Below are positions 1 to 12,709 of a DNA stretch of 64,000 nt, piece by piece. The DNA is taken from the NCBI GenBank assembly GCA_023213395.1, contig CM041465.1:18724001-18788000 (forward strand), given 5' to 3'. The notes under the pieces are model-generated. The model was given only the letters and a program-made list of their open reading frames with translations. It made no database searches and was not told the DNA's origin. Source of the DNA: Cycas panzhihuaensis. Taxonomy: Eukaryota > Cycadophyta. A program made the position numbers and the translations under genes. How positions within the stretch are numbered: position 1 is the first letter of the stretch; each line of letters begins with the position of its first letter.

Positions 1-765
1 GATCAATGAGCTAAATAGTTGCAAATATAAATATATTAATCTTATGACCATATTAACCCATGACATGCTAGAAAATAATCGCATAATCTATTAATAGTAG
101 CAAATCTCTAAAATTGATATCCAAAAATTAAAAACATGCCATTTATGAATCTAAACTATTTTTAAGGAGTGTTAGGTGGGTTTTGAACTATCATAAATAT
201 ATGTGAAGCTTGGGACTGATCATCACCTTCTAATAACAAGTTGAATTTCTAATATCAAAATAAAATAGATGTTGAAAATTTTAATATTAGACAAAAAGGT
301 GATGAGATGTTATTATCATTGTTTGTTTTACTTTGAGGCCACCAAATAAGTATATATAACAAAGCAAGTAGGATCACCATGAGCCTTTGGAAATCAACAT
401 TAAAAAAAGGCTATATAAGATATTTGATATTGATGTTACTACCTATTAACGTATGAGGTATTATAATAAATATATAGATGGCCTTAGATGCTTCAAAATA
501 TAAATAAATGTATGATAGATGATATTATTGCTATTGTGAATGAGAGACACATTATTTATTTATTTATTTTTAAGGTAAATGATGAAAATTGAATTATATC
601 AGAAATGTTGAATAGAATTACATCCAATTACTAAAGACCTATAACCTAATCTCTCAAATTTAAAGCAATGAGAATAGAGATAAAAGGATTAGATAAAGCT
701 TTATACAATAACTTATAAAGAGAATCAAAGTGAGAGGAATGTTGAAGTCAAAGGCAAGTCTCCTT
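1..765. other. AT-rich sequence, no gene seen
   Basis: AT-rich sequence with frequent stops in all frames. I see no conserved motif, LTR or RNA gene. It may be the far downstream part of the LINE relic that follows, which reads leftward. Confidence 0.5.
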
Positions 766-1190
766 ACAATTTTGGCCAAAGGCATAATTAAAAGCAAGGA
801 CCGAATCCTAAAAATAGGCCATATTACGAATTCTCTAAATTTTATACAGAGTAGTCTTAATGACAATGAACCAAAGATCTACAATATGGCAGCGAGTATC
901 TAGCCATTCATAAGTGAGAGACCAACTTGTTTTAATGATGAATTGAAAGATAGAAGCTTGTAGACTAAGGAGGATAGATAAGCCCTGATCAAAATAAAAA
1001 ATCTAAAAATTTGTAGCTCAAAGATCTTATGCTAAAGAGAAATACCACCATATATATTCAATAGTATCATCCTAATTACCACACATAAGACAAAGTGATT
1101 CTCTTTAAATGCGCTATCTCTTCTAAGTAGTTTGATGAATGAAAGCCTTATGAGATATACACTAGTGAGTGACATTATGCTTGGGTTGGG
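766..1190 (-). pseudogene. LINE (L1-type) C-terminal relic, zf-RVT-like
   Basis: Read on the minus strand with several in-frame stops, this stretch gives the pattern found at the C-terminus of plant L1-type LINE polyproteins after the reverse transcriptase. A Cys-x2-Cys-Gly element (LCLMCG) is followed by acidic residues and a Trp-rich stretch (DDTIEYIWWY). A later Arg-Asn-containing segment resembles the usual W-x-IW-x2-RN region. No RT core, endonuclease or poly(A) tail is visible, so this is a short 3' fragment. The interrupting stops are TAA, TAG and TGA at places where Gln, Trp or Arg would be expected. The assignment rests on motif memory for the zf-RVT family and is moderate. Confidence 0.5.
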
Positions 1191-1299
1191 CTTTATTCCA
1201 CCAAATCTAGTCCCAATTATTGTCCATTGGGACTTTGAATTTCTACCAATGTAGATAGAAGTAGCAATCCAATGTAAATATACTTAAGATCAATAATCA

Positions 1300-1304
<5 letters not shown>

Positions 1305-1352
<48 letters not shown>
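1305..1352. repeat. (AT)n microsatellite, 24 units
   Basis: An uninterrupted AT dinucleotide run. It is bracketed by the short inverted sequences TACTTAAGAT on the left and ATCTTAAGTA on the right, so the whole stretch could extrude as a hairpin. Confidence 0.97.
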
Positions 1353-1354
<2 letters not shown>

Positions 1355-1360
1355 ATATAT

Positions 1361-2955
1361 CTTAAGTATTTTTTTAAATGTATTATATATATTTTTGGGT
1401 ATTTATTATAATACCCATGTAGTTTACATACATAATAGGTTATACAACCATTATATGTATAGTTATAAGTTACCTTGAATATGTCTCAAAGGTAACTTTC
1501 ACTATATGTACATATTGTATCCATTAATTCTCAGTTGCTTTTATCTAAATTATATCTACCACTAATACAATTGTTATAAGAAGCTTTGTGGCATTATTAT
1601 CAAGGTTAGTGAAGCCATTCTAGATAAGGTATGTGGTTGCATTATTAATAGAGACCAGTCAACAATACTTAGTATGCCTACTGATTAGGTAGTTTAATTA
1701 CCCTTAAGGCTATCCACCCACTTATTAGTTATGGAAAATATTAGTATAATAGTCTATGTGGTACTACTTAACTTTATAGTAAGTTCATGCCAAACTTCAA
1801 AAAGTTATATTTACATGCACATTTCGTAAACATAGGATTCTTGTAGATATTTTTTACTAGGTATTACCTTGTAATGCCTACTTTGTTATGATATTATAGT
1901 TTTTATGCACATTGAATTTATTGGAATCACTCAAATTTAAATTTTTTTACTTGTAAAAATATCAACCTAATTGACAACTCATTTTACACTTAGGCTACAA
2001 GAAGTTGGTATGAAATTATGGTGGCCTTCATGCATCAACAATGATTAATCCCTCCCTTTTTCCTAGATGTTAATATCAACAAATTAGCATAATATAAGCT
2101 TTATGAATAAAAATCATAGAAAATAATTTTGTAATATTTGAAAGGTCATTTTCACTCTAACATGTAACATTATATTTTCTATGACAGTAAAAATCCACAC
2201 ATGTTGTGTCTTTCTCTGTTTAACTTGGAAGTTTTTGATTGCTTTGTGTTTTTTGAACTTTAAGCCTACTAAATTAATATCTATGGGATATGGGGCTTTA
2301 GATTATTAAGGCATTTAATTTTTAGTTCTTAATGTAGTGTAGTCATATGTTTGCTGGTTGAACTTTTAAATGATGTCTTATATTATTTTCATTTATCCTA
2401 GAATGGATAGATGGTTGCTTGGTAGATAATGTTACTACAATTGACATATTGTGTTCTAATTCCTAGAAGCACAAGCTACAATAAGCTAATTTGAATGGGA
2501 TTACAAATATTTCTTAGAAGGCACTTTTTTCCATTCTATAAAATGGAACTATAATTACGTGTACTTCCCAAGGTAATGCTTATCCTAGTTTTCAAATGGT
2601 GGTGACAATTATGTTGGGTACACTGGCACTATGGTATGATAGGAATGGAAATTACAACAATTGATTGGAATTACCATCCATAAAGCTTAGGGCGTACCCT
2701 ACTTTCCATTGTCTTATCATGTTGTGTTGTACATGTATTTACATAAAAAGACAAAAAGCCGTCAAATCTCACATTTCCAATGAAAACAACAAAAAAAAAA
2801 AAGAGGACTCAAATCTAGAGGAGTATCCAAAATGCCAAAAGGGGATTCCTTGGTGTGATAAAATCCCAGAACACTTATATGTGTTTGGATAACCTTAACC
2901 TTGTGTGGTCATGAAGTGTGGAATGAAGAGCTTGTATGAGTCTCCCAACAACCAA
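1361..2955. other. AT-rich intergenic sequence
   Basis: No supported gene. A small palindrome (GGGTATT...AATACCC, 1397-1416) lies just right of the AT run. An open frame at 2665-2892 has no recognisable motif and is low-complexity Lys/Asn-rich at its middle, so it is not annotated. Confidence 0.5.
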
Positions 2956-2959
2956 TGTA

Positions 2960-3735
2960 GCCGAGAACACTTTGTCTGGTCATCTGCCTTTCAAACGCCT
3001 ACTACTCTCGCTTAGTCGCTCGATGAAGACTTACGGTGCTCTTTGATAAAATAAAATGAAAAGAAATGAACGACAGGTGATCACGGTCAAAAATATATTC
3101 GAAGGAATCATTGATTTAAAACCGTGTTTTCGGCGAGACGAAAGGAAGGAAAGTCCGAGAAATATTGAAAAAAAAAGAAAAAATATTCGAAAAGAGAAGC
3201 ATGCGGACTGAGCAAAGGACAGAACTGGCACAACCGTAGGGTTGGAGTAATGATTCATGATGATGATGCATGTGCTGCACCACCCCTCACCTCTCAGCAA
3301 AACCTTGCCTTTTACTCCGTTAATCAACCGCGCCGTTGCGCTTGGGTTCGGTAGTAAATGGTAAGAAATAAATAGTGAGGCACCCCTCGCAGGTAGCCGC
3401 CGAAATTATTGACCCCTCGCCCATGGCTCCTACTCTTCTTACATCAAATACAACACAAATGCTCCTCGCCGATTCTCAATATACCGCTCCTTATCGGATT
3501 TTGGGTTCCTTTTCCCCAACTTAGTATTTAACCCCGATTCCCCTGCCTGCCTAGTTCTACTCCTCTAGTCGGTTTTCGTGGGGAAATTAAAATTACATCA
3601 TCTCTTACGGTACTCTTCTAAAAGTACCCACCCCCCGCCACCACCTTCGCAAAACTCTCATATCAATGCGCTTCTTTGCATTCGTTCCGACGTGGGGACG
3701 TCCTCGCAAGTCGGCGATGCACCTTGCCATGGTAC
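2960..3735. promoter_or_regulatory. CpG-retaining island, possible promoter/first-exon segment
   Basis: This block stands out by eye: around fifty CpG dinucleotides in under 800 bases, against a handful per kilobase on either side. It is pyrimidine-rich on the plus strand from 3420 to 3660 and holds a TATA-like TATTTAA near 3525. Short open frames begin in the CpG-rich part: a plus-strand ATG at 3666 (39 codons to 3785), an overlapping minus-strand ATG near 3733 (about 41 codons), and a plus-strand ATG at 3423 (about 33 codons). None matches a family I recognise. CpG retention in methylation-decayed surroundings fits an unmethylated promoter or a young low-copy insertion. Direction of transcription and linkage to a gene are unknown. 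A captured gene fragment is the main alternative. Confidence 0.4.
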
Positions 3736-6700
3736 CACAAGTGGATTGTGATCAAAGGGATGTAATGCTATGTGGAGTGCATTGAATATGTCCAATGGAA
3801 TTAAAGCATTGTGACAAGGTGAATAGGTAACTTTCATAGTGTGGAGGTTGTTCCTTTGATGTAGTGCATTCCATCTACAACAATGTTGACTCTTGTGTGG
3901 ATAGGGAGATAATCATCAATTTTTTTATTTTAGTCACAATACATTGGCCCAAATATCCATTTTGCATTAGTTTTGTTGGCTATGCAATATGGTTCTCTAT
4001 CCTCAAAAAGTGAAATCCTTCTTCATTCAATTGACTTGCATGAGAGGATACTCAATTGCTAACTTTATAACAAAACTAAGGCGCATTTCCTATTTTAAAG
4101 GTAAATGTTTTACGTCATGGCCTTTAATTTCATTATTTTTGTCCTTAACCTTTTAAAATTGAGTTGGCTTTAGCTTTGGTATGTTGTTATGCACTTAGTT
4201 CCACTTTGAGTGAAGCCTTATGAAATATAAGCACTTTTTGTTGCTAACATCTAAGTTAATTTAAAGGACTAAAGGACTTACTCTTATTAGGTGGTTGTAT
4301 TATTTCAATTTTGAGTTGTGTTCACTTGTATGTAAGCACATTCTAAGTGTTCATATGTCCTTAAGTTTCTATTGTGGCCTTATGGTCACTTTACATTACA
4401 ATGTTTGTTATTGTATTATATGTAAACTATTATTCTTTGACTAAATGTGCTTCCAACCAATAGAAGTAACTTCTAATTTGAAAACAAACTAAGTGTTACT
4501 CTTATTAGAACCTTCATTCCTATTACTTACTTCTTTTTACTTATTAAATTAAAAGGAATCATGGTAAGATTAACTTGTTATAAGATATAACAAGCCCAAA
4601 TGTATAATTGTGTTAGTGTAAACTTGACAACAATTTTGCATGAATTAATTTTTGAACTAACAAATAAGGACATTAATTGCTAACGACATGAACTTCTATT
4701 ATTTTTTCTTTTTTATATTATGATTAAGGTTATTTCTCTTACTAGTAAGTAGTCTAAGCATAATATATATTAATTTCCATTGTACATCTAACATATATAT
4801 AACATTAAGGTCAAAAAATAAATAAAACTAAACTACAATGATGTTGAGTGGTTGAAATTCTTGCTTTAATCTTGTCCACTTAAAATATGCTTATGAGAAA
4901 TGAATTTAAGGAGAGCAATAAAAAACTATTGCAATATCATAAATTATATTACTACATTTAATCTTGAAAGGACATTCAATTTATAAGGATTTTTAATCCT
5001 TTAGGATTACTATTTAAATCTATAAAAATAAGCCATTAAATGCACACCATGAAATATATAACTAATTAATCAAGAATAAGTGCATTTAATTATATTATGA
5101 AATGAAAACCTCACTAATAGATAAGCGTGTAGGTCATGTATAGCCCTCATGGACTTACATTTAAACTACCGTCTTAAGCACAACTAATCTATAATCATCA
5201 TTAATTTTGCCAAAATTTTAAAATTAATTATTAGGTGTTAAATCATTTAACATCTAGTCCTAAGTCCTAAGCACATGTAAGAATGTAATCATTTTTATAA
5301 ACACCTCTCAAATAATTATCACAACTTATCAAGTTTGTAATATAACTATTATAAACATATTAATTAAATATAATCATATTAAAGTAACAAGCATATTTTG
5401 GGCACCCCAAAACAAAGCTCATTTACATTCATTAAATCCTTTGTCTATTATACATATAATGGGTGGTTTATTTTAATGACTTCTTTATTATTATAATTAG
5501 AATTTTCTTAACATCTATAAGTGTTGGGGTGACTTTTGGGATAAAATATCAAAAAAGACTCATCAAACATATAATGTACATTATACAATTAAAATTTATA
5601 GTTAATAATATTTACATTTAATTTTTCTTATGAATTTTTTTATTTTATAAGATTAAAATAATAATATGATAATAATGATTAATTATTACATCACTATACA
5701 TGCATGTGTACATGTTAGAATTTGGTCCAACATTTACATTGAACCATGAGAAATAAGCTAAGGGAAACCTTTGAAAATGTATGGGACTTAGACTTTGTGC
5801 AGGTGAATGCACAAGAATCAAGGAGAAGCATGTGGGCCATAAAACACAATATAAAATTCTTAAGAGATATAACACATTTTAATGTTGTAATAAAGATTTT
5901 ATGATTAATAACAATGACTACTAAAACATAATAGAAGTAGATGAAATAACTATTATATTGGCCATAACAAGCTTCCACATTAAGATAAGATCATTAATTT
6001 ACTCTATGTTCTACTCGCATGAATGTAGATAATTCTTTAACTAATAACCTTATATTAGGATCACTTGCTATTCTCATTAATCCCTTTTAACTCTTAGTGA
6101 TTATTTGAGTTTATTATTGTAAATAATAATGATAATAATTGCTTAGTTCAAGGCTCTAAGATTTGAAGCCCTTACCTTTCCTAATACCTAGGCATTTCCC
6201 TCAACTAATATTTTATTACCAATTCTTGAGTTCAAATCCGCATCCTTTACTCTTTTAAATTAAAAGTATTCTATATTTCTAGGTTCCATAGGTGAAAAAT
6301 ATATTGACATAAATAATTTCTATCTAACTTATTTATTAACATAATTTTATGTTGTAATTCAACTTGGAAACTTTATCTCCCTATAAAATAGATTTAATTA
6401 ATCTTATCATAGCATTGTGCTAAGGCCTAAATTATAAAAATAATATATTTATTAAACATTTTATATTCTAATTTACTTCAAGACTTAAGATTGTCATTAA
6501 TGAGATCATTATCAAGGTGAAGAGAAATTGGTTTAGAAGTAAAATTGAATAAAAAATAAGCCAATAATATTTACAAATTACACATTGTATATAACTCTAA
6601 CTTAATATTCATTATGCTTCACACATTGAATTCACCTTCTAAAAAAATAGTAAACTAAAAATGAATAGACATACATATTAAGACTTGTATAAATAATTGT

Positions 6701-7895
6701 ATTAATATTTAATTTATATTATTATATTCCTCCTTAACACATACATATCTTTATCTATCTATCTACACACACACACACATAGTGAGAGAGAGAGAGATAA
6801 TATAAATTTATATAACAGTCAGACTAATCTTTCTAACTATAATGTCTTAGTCCTAAGATATCTGAGTTTATTAAATTATACCCTCATAATAAAATTCAAT
6901 TAAAAGAAATCTATGAATGGAATATACTAAATTAGGGTTCATACCTTAGATTGTTTCACTCACTTTACCAAAATTCTCCCCCTCTATTATAATGTGCATA
7001 TTAAACATGGCAATGAAGGCTAAGGAATATTTATTATGTTAAATCATACGATAGGGTTTAATTTAGCCATATTTATAACATGGAATAAATGACAATGTAT
7101 TTTAGTATAGGTATTTATTTAAGTAGGATAAGGCTAAAAGAAAGATGAAATAGTTATGATGACTATTTTAAGGAGTAAAGGAACTCCATTTAACACCAAA
7201 ATAACTTCTAATAAATAAATGGAATATATAGGAAGCACTAGAATAGGCTTTAATAAATAGAAATATACTCAAAGAGAGAATCAATGGATGGAAGAATTCA
7301 TATACTTAGTAAGAGGAAGGAGATGCCAATGATTAATAATGATTATATCAAGAGGTAATAAAGAATGATGTGAATGCTAGGATACCCTTGCTTTAGTATT
7401 GCTATTTAACCTTATATTATATGAATATGGATTTTACTCTATGTTTATATAATTTGTCTAGACTATGATATGAATTATATGATTTTTTTTAAGAGAAACT
7501 TATATTATTTCATCTTCTTCTTTTATAAACCTATTATTATTTGTTTCAATTGGTTTTATGTTTATACAAATAGAATTAATAATCCTTTCTATCTACTCCT
7601 TTTTATCTTTTGTTTATCTTATATCCTTTATTATTCCTTATAATCCTTTCCTTTTAAGACCTCTTTACACTCTGGAATGAGTATAAACTACCATGTACAT
7701 ATTAATCAAAAATTAAAAAAAATATAAAATGATAAAAGAATGAAAAGAGAAAAAAAAATCTATAAAATCATTATATGTTTTCATGTATCATCACACTGAC
7801 GAATGTATATTATATTTAATTTATAAAAGGGAAATAAGGGGGGAAAGAGTTTAGAGTTAATCATCCATTGTACATAAGTTTTGAGGGAAAATGAT
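3736..7895. other. AT-rich intergenic sequence
   Basis: No gene or domain could be supported in either strand. The short open frames at 5645-5978 (minus) overlap each other, lack motifs and look random. The only structured element is a compound microsatellite near 6750. Confidence 0.5.
6749..6797. repeat. Compound microsatellite (TATC)n-(AC)n-(GA)n
   Basis: Three adjoining simple repeats: a few TATC units, then AC repeats, then GA repeats after a short ATAGT spacer. Confidence 0.9.
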
Positions 7896-7922
7896 CAACA
7901 CACACATACACACACACACACA
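7896..7922. repeat. (CA)n microsatellite
   Basis: A short CA repeat with one TA interruption, lying just downstream (on the minus strand) of the PMD-like relic. Confidence 0.9.
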
Positions 7923-7959
7923 AAAGAGCATAGTATATCTATCACTCATATGACTTATG

Positions 7960-9745
7960 GTACAACATCTACGGCTTATCTCCTTTGTATCCCCTTTATA
8001 CATATAAAATACACTCATCTCTGTGAACCCTAGTAAGATATCTCCTGTACTCCTTGCTCAATCCTTTCTCCTCTATTTGGAGTCAATCCATGTGTTGACT
8101 CTCTAAGTGGTGGAAGATGTCACCCCTTGTTGAACTATAATGCTCCTTGATGGAGTATCTCACACTCCTACTTATGCCAATATTGTCCTGCGTAAGTGAT
8201 TTCTCTCATCCTCTGCAGCCTTAAGCTCTGACTTCCAAAGTCTCAACTCTTTCCTTATGTCTAGAATATGTCTTAAGCTCACAAAGTATGACCAAACTAC
8301 TCAATCTAATGTCCCAATAGTGTGTAATCTATCATGTTCTATGCTGGAGCCTCTTTTTATGTAGGCACATAAGGGAATATCAAATCTAATATCCTCCTCA
8401 CCTCTGAGAGAGTCACACTCTCCTCACCTATCCATAGAAAACATATAAATCATGATTAGTCTCTTGTATAAAGGCTAAATAATAAAAAAGGATATAATTC
8501 AATGTGTTCAATACTAATTAACTAACATACTTGTTAGCTCACCACCACTCATTAGCTCTACTACCATCTCCTCCTCTAACTGTAAGACTTCCTCTCCTTG
8601 AGGTTCTTTAGGAGCTTCTTAGGTAGGTGCCCCCTCTCCTCCTCTACTCTTGCCTTCTCCTCTCCCTTGTTCATCTATTAAGCCTAGCTCCATGCTTTGT
8701 ATGGAGCCTTCTCTACCTCCACCTAGTACTCTACCTATCCTCTCTAGCACCTCTCTACTCCTTTCCTCTCCTTTGTTGGTCGATGCCTCCCCTCTCGAGT
8801 CTTGACCCATCTCATCATATATACCATCTCTACCTCTTCTACTTGCTCTCTCTCTTCCTCTCCCTCTCCCTACTCTAATAATAGGGACCTCTCCTACTGC
8901 TCCTCTCTTGACTGCATCATCCTCATCGTCACTTCATATAGGTAATCCCTCATATGGATCCTTAACTAGCTATCTCCTAGTCATCTTCTCAGTATAGGAC
9001 TATGTATACTCCTCGCCATGATGGCTATCTTATTATAGATTTAAGCTCTCATGTATAACCTATTCATTCTTGGATCCATAACTATCAGCTCTCCTAGTAC
9101 TCCTCCTAGCCTCATTAAGGGAATATGATCATATAACTAACACATTAAGATGGAGCTATAGGAGAATCCTCCTCTCCCTTACCTCTTAATCATCAATAAC
9201 TATAGGCACATATTATCTACTATGTATTACCCCTAGTCCATCAGGGCTTCATGTTCAAACCTCCTCACCACTCCTGCCCACTGAGTTAAAACCTCTATGA
9301 AGTTTTAGGTTCTACTAATATGAAATATGATGATGAGACCTATGATCCTCTATATAATAGGAATCACCTTTGCTATCTATATAGCCTTAATTTATATGCC
9401 ATGGGGACCAAGATGGTCAATAAAACTAGTTAGATACTAACTGTAGGTCTCTTGAGATTAATCATCAACTACCCTGCTGAGTTTAATCCTCTCCCCATAC
9501 CAACTCACTCCCAATATTCTCCCCACATCCCTCAAAGTAATTTGTATATCTTTGATCACCCAAACTCTAAAAACATTCCTCCCTAGAATTTAACAACTAA
9601 TAAAATCATATAACAACTCATATTCCATTACCAATTGGGTCGACCCACTCACTCTAGATAGACCACAAGCCCTCAATATGGCCTAATCTCCTTCATCTAG
9701 CTGATCAACTAGCTCTTTAATAAGGAATCCTTTGTTTTCTCATGC
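7960..9745 (-). pseudogene. Plant-mobile-domain-like (PMD/MAIN-type) protein relic
   Basis: On the minus strand a decayed frame runs from about 9745 downward. Its N-terminal part reads ...GLSRVSG..., then a helix with LLYDFI, then an Asn-Val-Phe and the motif ITLRDVGRILGV followed by GERI. That layout (aGl..v...ll..li..W...nvF...itL.DV..ilGl...G) is the signature I remember for the plant mobile domain (PF10536, aminotransferase-like mobile domain), found in MAIN/MAIL proteins and in transposon-borne copies. Further on, readable segments (about 9300-8950) include LGELIVMDPRMNRLYMRA. The C-terminal part (8930-8560) is Arg/Glu/Gly-rich low complexity, and a coiled-coil-like stretch follows at 8300-8050. 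Stops are mostly former Gln, Trp or Arg codons. No terminal repeats were found, so the carrier element is unknown. A retroelement gag-like protein is the alternative. Confidence 0.45.
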
Positions 9746-10411
9746 ATTTACTCACTTTAGAGGTTATATCATATAAAAATAATTGTGTTAGACTTTAATT
9801 TTCATTTTATGAAAGCTATTTTTTTTTTTCTTTTTAGAATAAAAAATGTAATGAGATAGTAAACAATAGAACTGTTTATTCAAAAATAGGATTACATAGT
9901 AAAAAATATAATTTTGTTATTAAAAACATAATTTTCCAATTTTACTAATATACTATCAAATTGTATTTTTGATAACAACATCATATTTTTGGTGCTATTC
10001 CTACATTTTTCACTTTGTGAAATCACGTTTTGGTCAAAAAATTTAGTTAAAAAAAAAAATTATAAAGGAAACTTACTATATACCTCTCTCCTCGTTGTAT
10101 CCTATCTATATCCATCTCTTGGAGCTAATCTTTCACTTGAATAGCCCTAGATCACCTCAAAAATCAACTAAAAAGGTCCTTTAGGTAGTTATTTTTCCAA
10201 CTACCTCATGTGAAAATGAAATCAAAATCACTTGTTTTTCTCTTAAAAAGAGAGGGCCCTTTTTCCTTTTCTTTTTAAGAAAAATTTTTCTTTCATTTAT
10301 TAGGCTTATTTAGGTGAATTTTATCCTTTCAAAGTTGTTATTCTTAGATAAAGCCCCTCTAAAATAGAAAATAATTTATCTTTTATCCATTAGGATTAAT
10401 TATTACCCTTA
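9746..10411. other. AT-rich spacer with T/A homopolymer tracts
   Basis: No coding potential. It contains several ACATTTT/AAAATGT-type short words that also occur at 15.8 kb, and long T and A runs. It ends at the target-site duplication of the copia relic. Confidence 0.5.
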
Positions 10412-10416
10412 ATATG

Positions 10417-10739
10417 TATTAGAATATGTGTACATACTAACTAATATAAATGGGGCCCTATTTATGTGCCTAATTATATGGAGACTATTCTTGAGTGGTG
10501 AGCCGACGGATGTAAATTGTATTGATATTATGGTACTTTAGATCTATAAATATAGATAAAAGTCCATCTTTTATAACAACATCATTTTGTCAATATGTGA
10601 TTAATATTATTTTTGCAGGTTTTCACTCGTAAGGGTTTCCCATAGTAATTTGGTATCCCATGTGATCTATTTCTACTTGATATCTGCGTGCTATGAAAGA
10701 TCTTAATGACCTTATTTGCTTCATTTATATTTCCCAACA
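10417..10739 (+). repeat. 5' LTR of copia relic (10.4 kb)
   Basis: Matches the 3' LTR over its whole length, for example the shared stretches around TTGATATTATGG, GATCTATAAATATAGAT and TTTTCAC..AAGGGTTTCCC. It ends TTTCCCAACA. The first dinucleotide is TA rather than TG, a G-to-A change. Confidence 0.85.
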
Positions 10740-10751
10740 TGGTATCGGAGC
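10740..10751 (+). other. Primer-binding site (tRNA-iMet)
   Basis: TGGTATCGGAGC directly follows the LTR. It differs by one base from the canonical plant copia site TGGTATCAGAGC, complementary to the 3' end of initiator tRNA-Met. Confidence 0.85.
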
Positions 10752-12482
10752 TTGTAGGTCATACACAAGTAGACGATTATTATCAGATGATCTAATCGAT
10801 GGTGCCCGATCATGCTAGCTTGCCTTGAGTGGATTGGTGTATCTGATGACCCTCTACGGAGGTGCTGATGATTATTGGAAAATCTCAAGAGCCTTCTATC
10901 CTTGTTTGTAGGTATTCTGAGTTATATAGAGGTGCGTTGAAATGTTGTGACTTTATTGCCAACCATGTGGGCCTCGTTTAAGCCTACTAAAGGTGCCAGA
11001 TCCTTGTTTGATGATGCCACTGAGTTTATATACCCCAGAGATGTTTACTAACACTTTGTTACTAGTGGAGAGTGCAGAACCCTTGTAGAGCTAATTGTAG
11101 AGTAGTAAGTGATTATTATAGTTAATAATAAGGTATGCTCATTAGATATTCTCCCATTTAACTTTTTAGGATTTGAATATTATATTTTATTATTTGTACT
11201 TACATGCATAATATATTATATGATCACCTATATAATATAATATGATACATGTGTGTAATATATATTCGTCAGCTATTTTGTTGTATGGCTATTTATTAGG
11301 CTGCACTACATTAGTATATATTCACGATAATATATATTTTCCTATTGCCTATGATCTGATGTCACCTATGAATAATTTATAGCCTACATTGTAGTTTGAG
11401 TGTTATGTATTTGTCTACATGATTATTATATTCACACTACTATTTATCAATATTACGTCACCCCTGCATCTGTGATCTCTATGTGTATATATCCACCTCC
11501 GTTATGGTCTGTGTGTGATGCCTGTGATGATATATTCAACCGAAGATTTTTTTTGCCATTGATTTTATTTTATTATCATGTTATCACCTCTAGTTTTAAA
11601 TCTGCATGATGTATGTGTAATACACCTAATTGTGTGTGCATAAAAATCAGTGTTAACATCATTATAGACTCCTATTTATAATATTGAAGTCATCGTCGTT
11701 ATTTTTTTTCTACCTTGCATGTATATTATAATGTCACCTAACTATAAATATTTGCATAGCTAATACTTAATATAATCATTTATGTATTGAATAGTTGCCA
11801 TGCATGATGATATCATATGATCACTACATAAAACTATATTCTCTACCAATTATATTATGTACTCTCTCCACCTGGTTGATATATCATATATTTATGATCC
11901 TTTGAAGCATTTACCAGTTGATTCATCTCTGCATTTTGTTGGGATGTATAACATTATGAAATTGCTTATACATATTCTATATGGATTTGTATCGTAATTT
12001 TGATTGCCAGATGATAAATATTAATCTTTGATTAATAATTTAATATGTTGTAGTTGCAATTGTATTAATATGTCATACTACCATATATATCAAATCATAT
12101 CGGTGTATATATATTTTACGATTTGATATTGGAGTTGCCATTTTAATCTTTGATAAAGTCACCTTTTTATATAGTTCACTCGTGATAATATATTTAGATG
12201 CCATTTATTTTAAGTTGCCTTTGATATTATATATTTATGAATGATGAGCCTTTTTGGATCTTTATATTGGTGTTTTTTATATTAGTTTAAAGGTTATAAT
12301 GATACCTTTAAATATTCATTATCTCTTTTTTGAATAGTTTATTAACTTTATGGTATTAAGGTGATGTGGCTATTTAAGAGATAACTAAGGCTTGAAATTG
12401 ATCTATTGGACTAAGGCTTGCATGCCAATATATGAGGTGTTAATGTAAAAATGAGTGGTTACTTGGTGATATGATGAATAGT

Positions 12483-12709
12483 CCTTGTTACATACGATTG
12501 CATAACAAGGTTTAATGGGTGAAATGAGATGTGCTTGTAAGGTGTGTTGGTGATATGGTCTGTTCTCTACCATGTGATTTATATGGGAGAATAGGTTAGG
12601 TGTAAAGAGGCGATGTTTGATGCTCTTTGCATGTGGTTTTCATAAAAGAGCTTATGGGGAAAGAAGGGTGAGATGTGGTGCTTGTTGCATGTAAGATTGC
12701 ATGGCAAGC
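12483..12709. repeat. Four tandem hairpins in the copia relic leader
   Basis: Four inverted repeats at 58-80 bp spacing with different stem sequences: CCTTGTTA/TAACAAGG (12,483-12,510), TTCTC-CCAT/ATGG-GAGAA (12,563-12,591), GCTCTTT/AAAGAGC (12,622-12,651) and GCTTG/CAAGC (12,680-12,709). The intervening segments resemble each other (T-TTAGGTG..., GAGATGTG...), so this is a diverged tandem repeat whose stems remain paired although their bases changed. Confidence 0.6.

Noticed and set aside
3031-3327. 98-codon minus-strand open frame in the CpG-rich block
   Set aside because: Phe/Leu-rich without any recognisable motif. The open length can be explained by the local pyrimidine-rich composition.
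8619-8878. Leu/Ser-rich plus frame and Arg/Glu/Gly-rich minus frame
   Set aside because: The plus frame is the complement of a low-complexity purine-rich tail. The minus reading is described as part of the PMD-like relic, not as a gene of its own.
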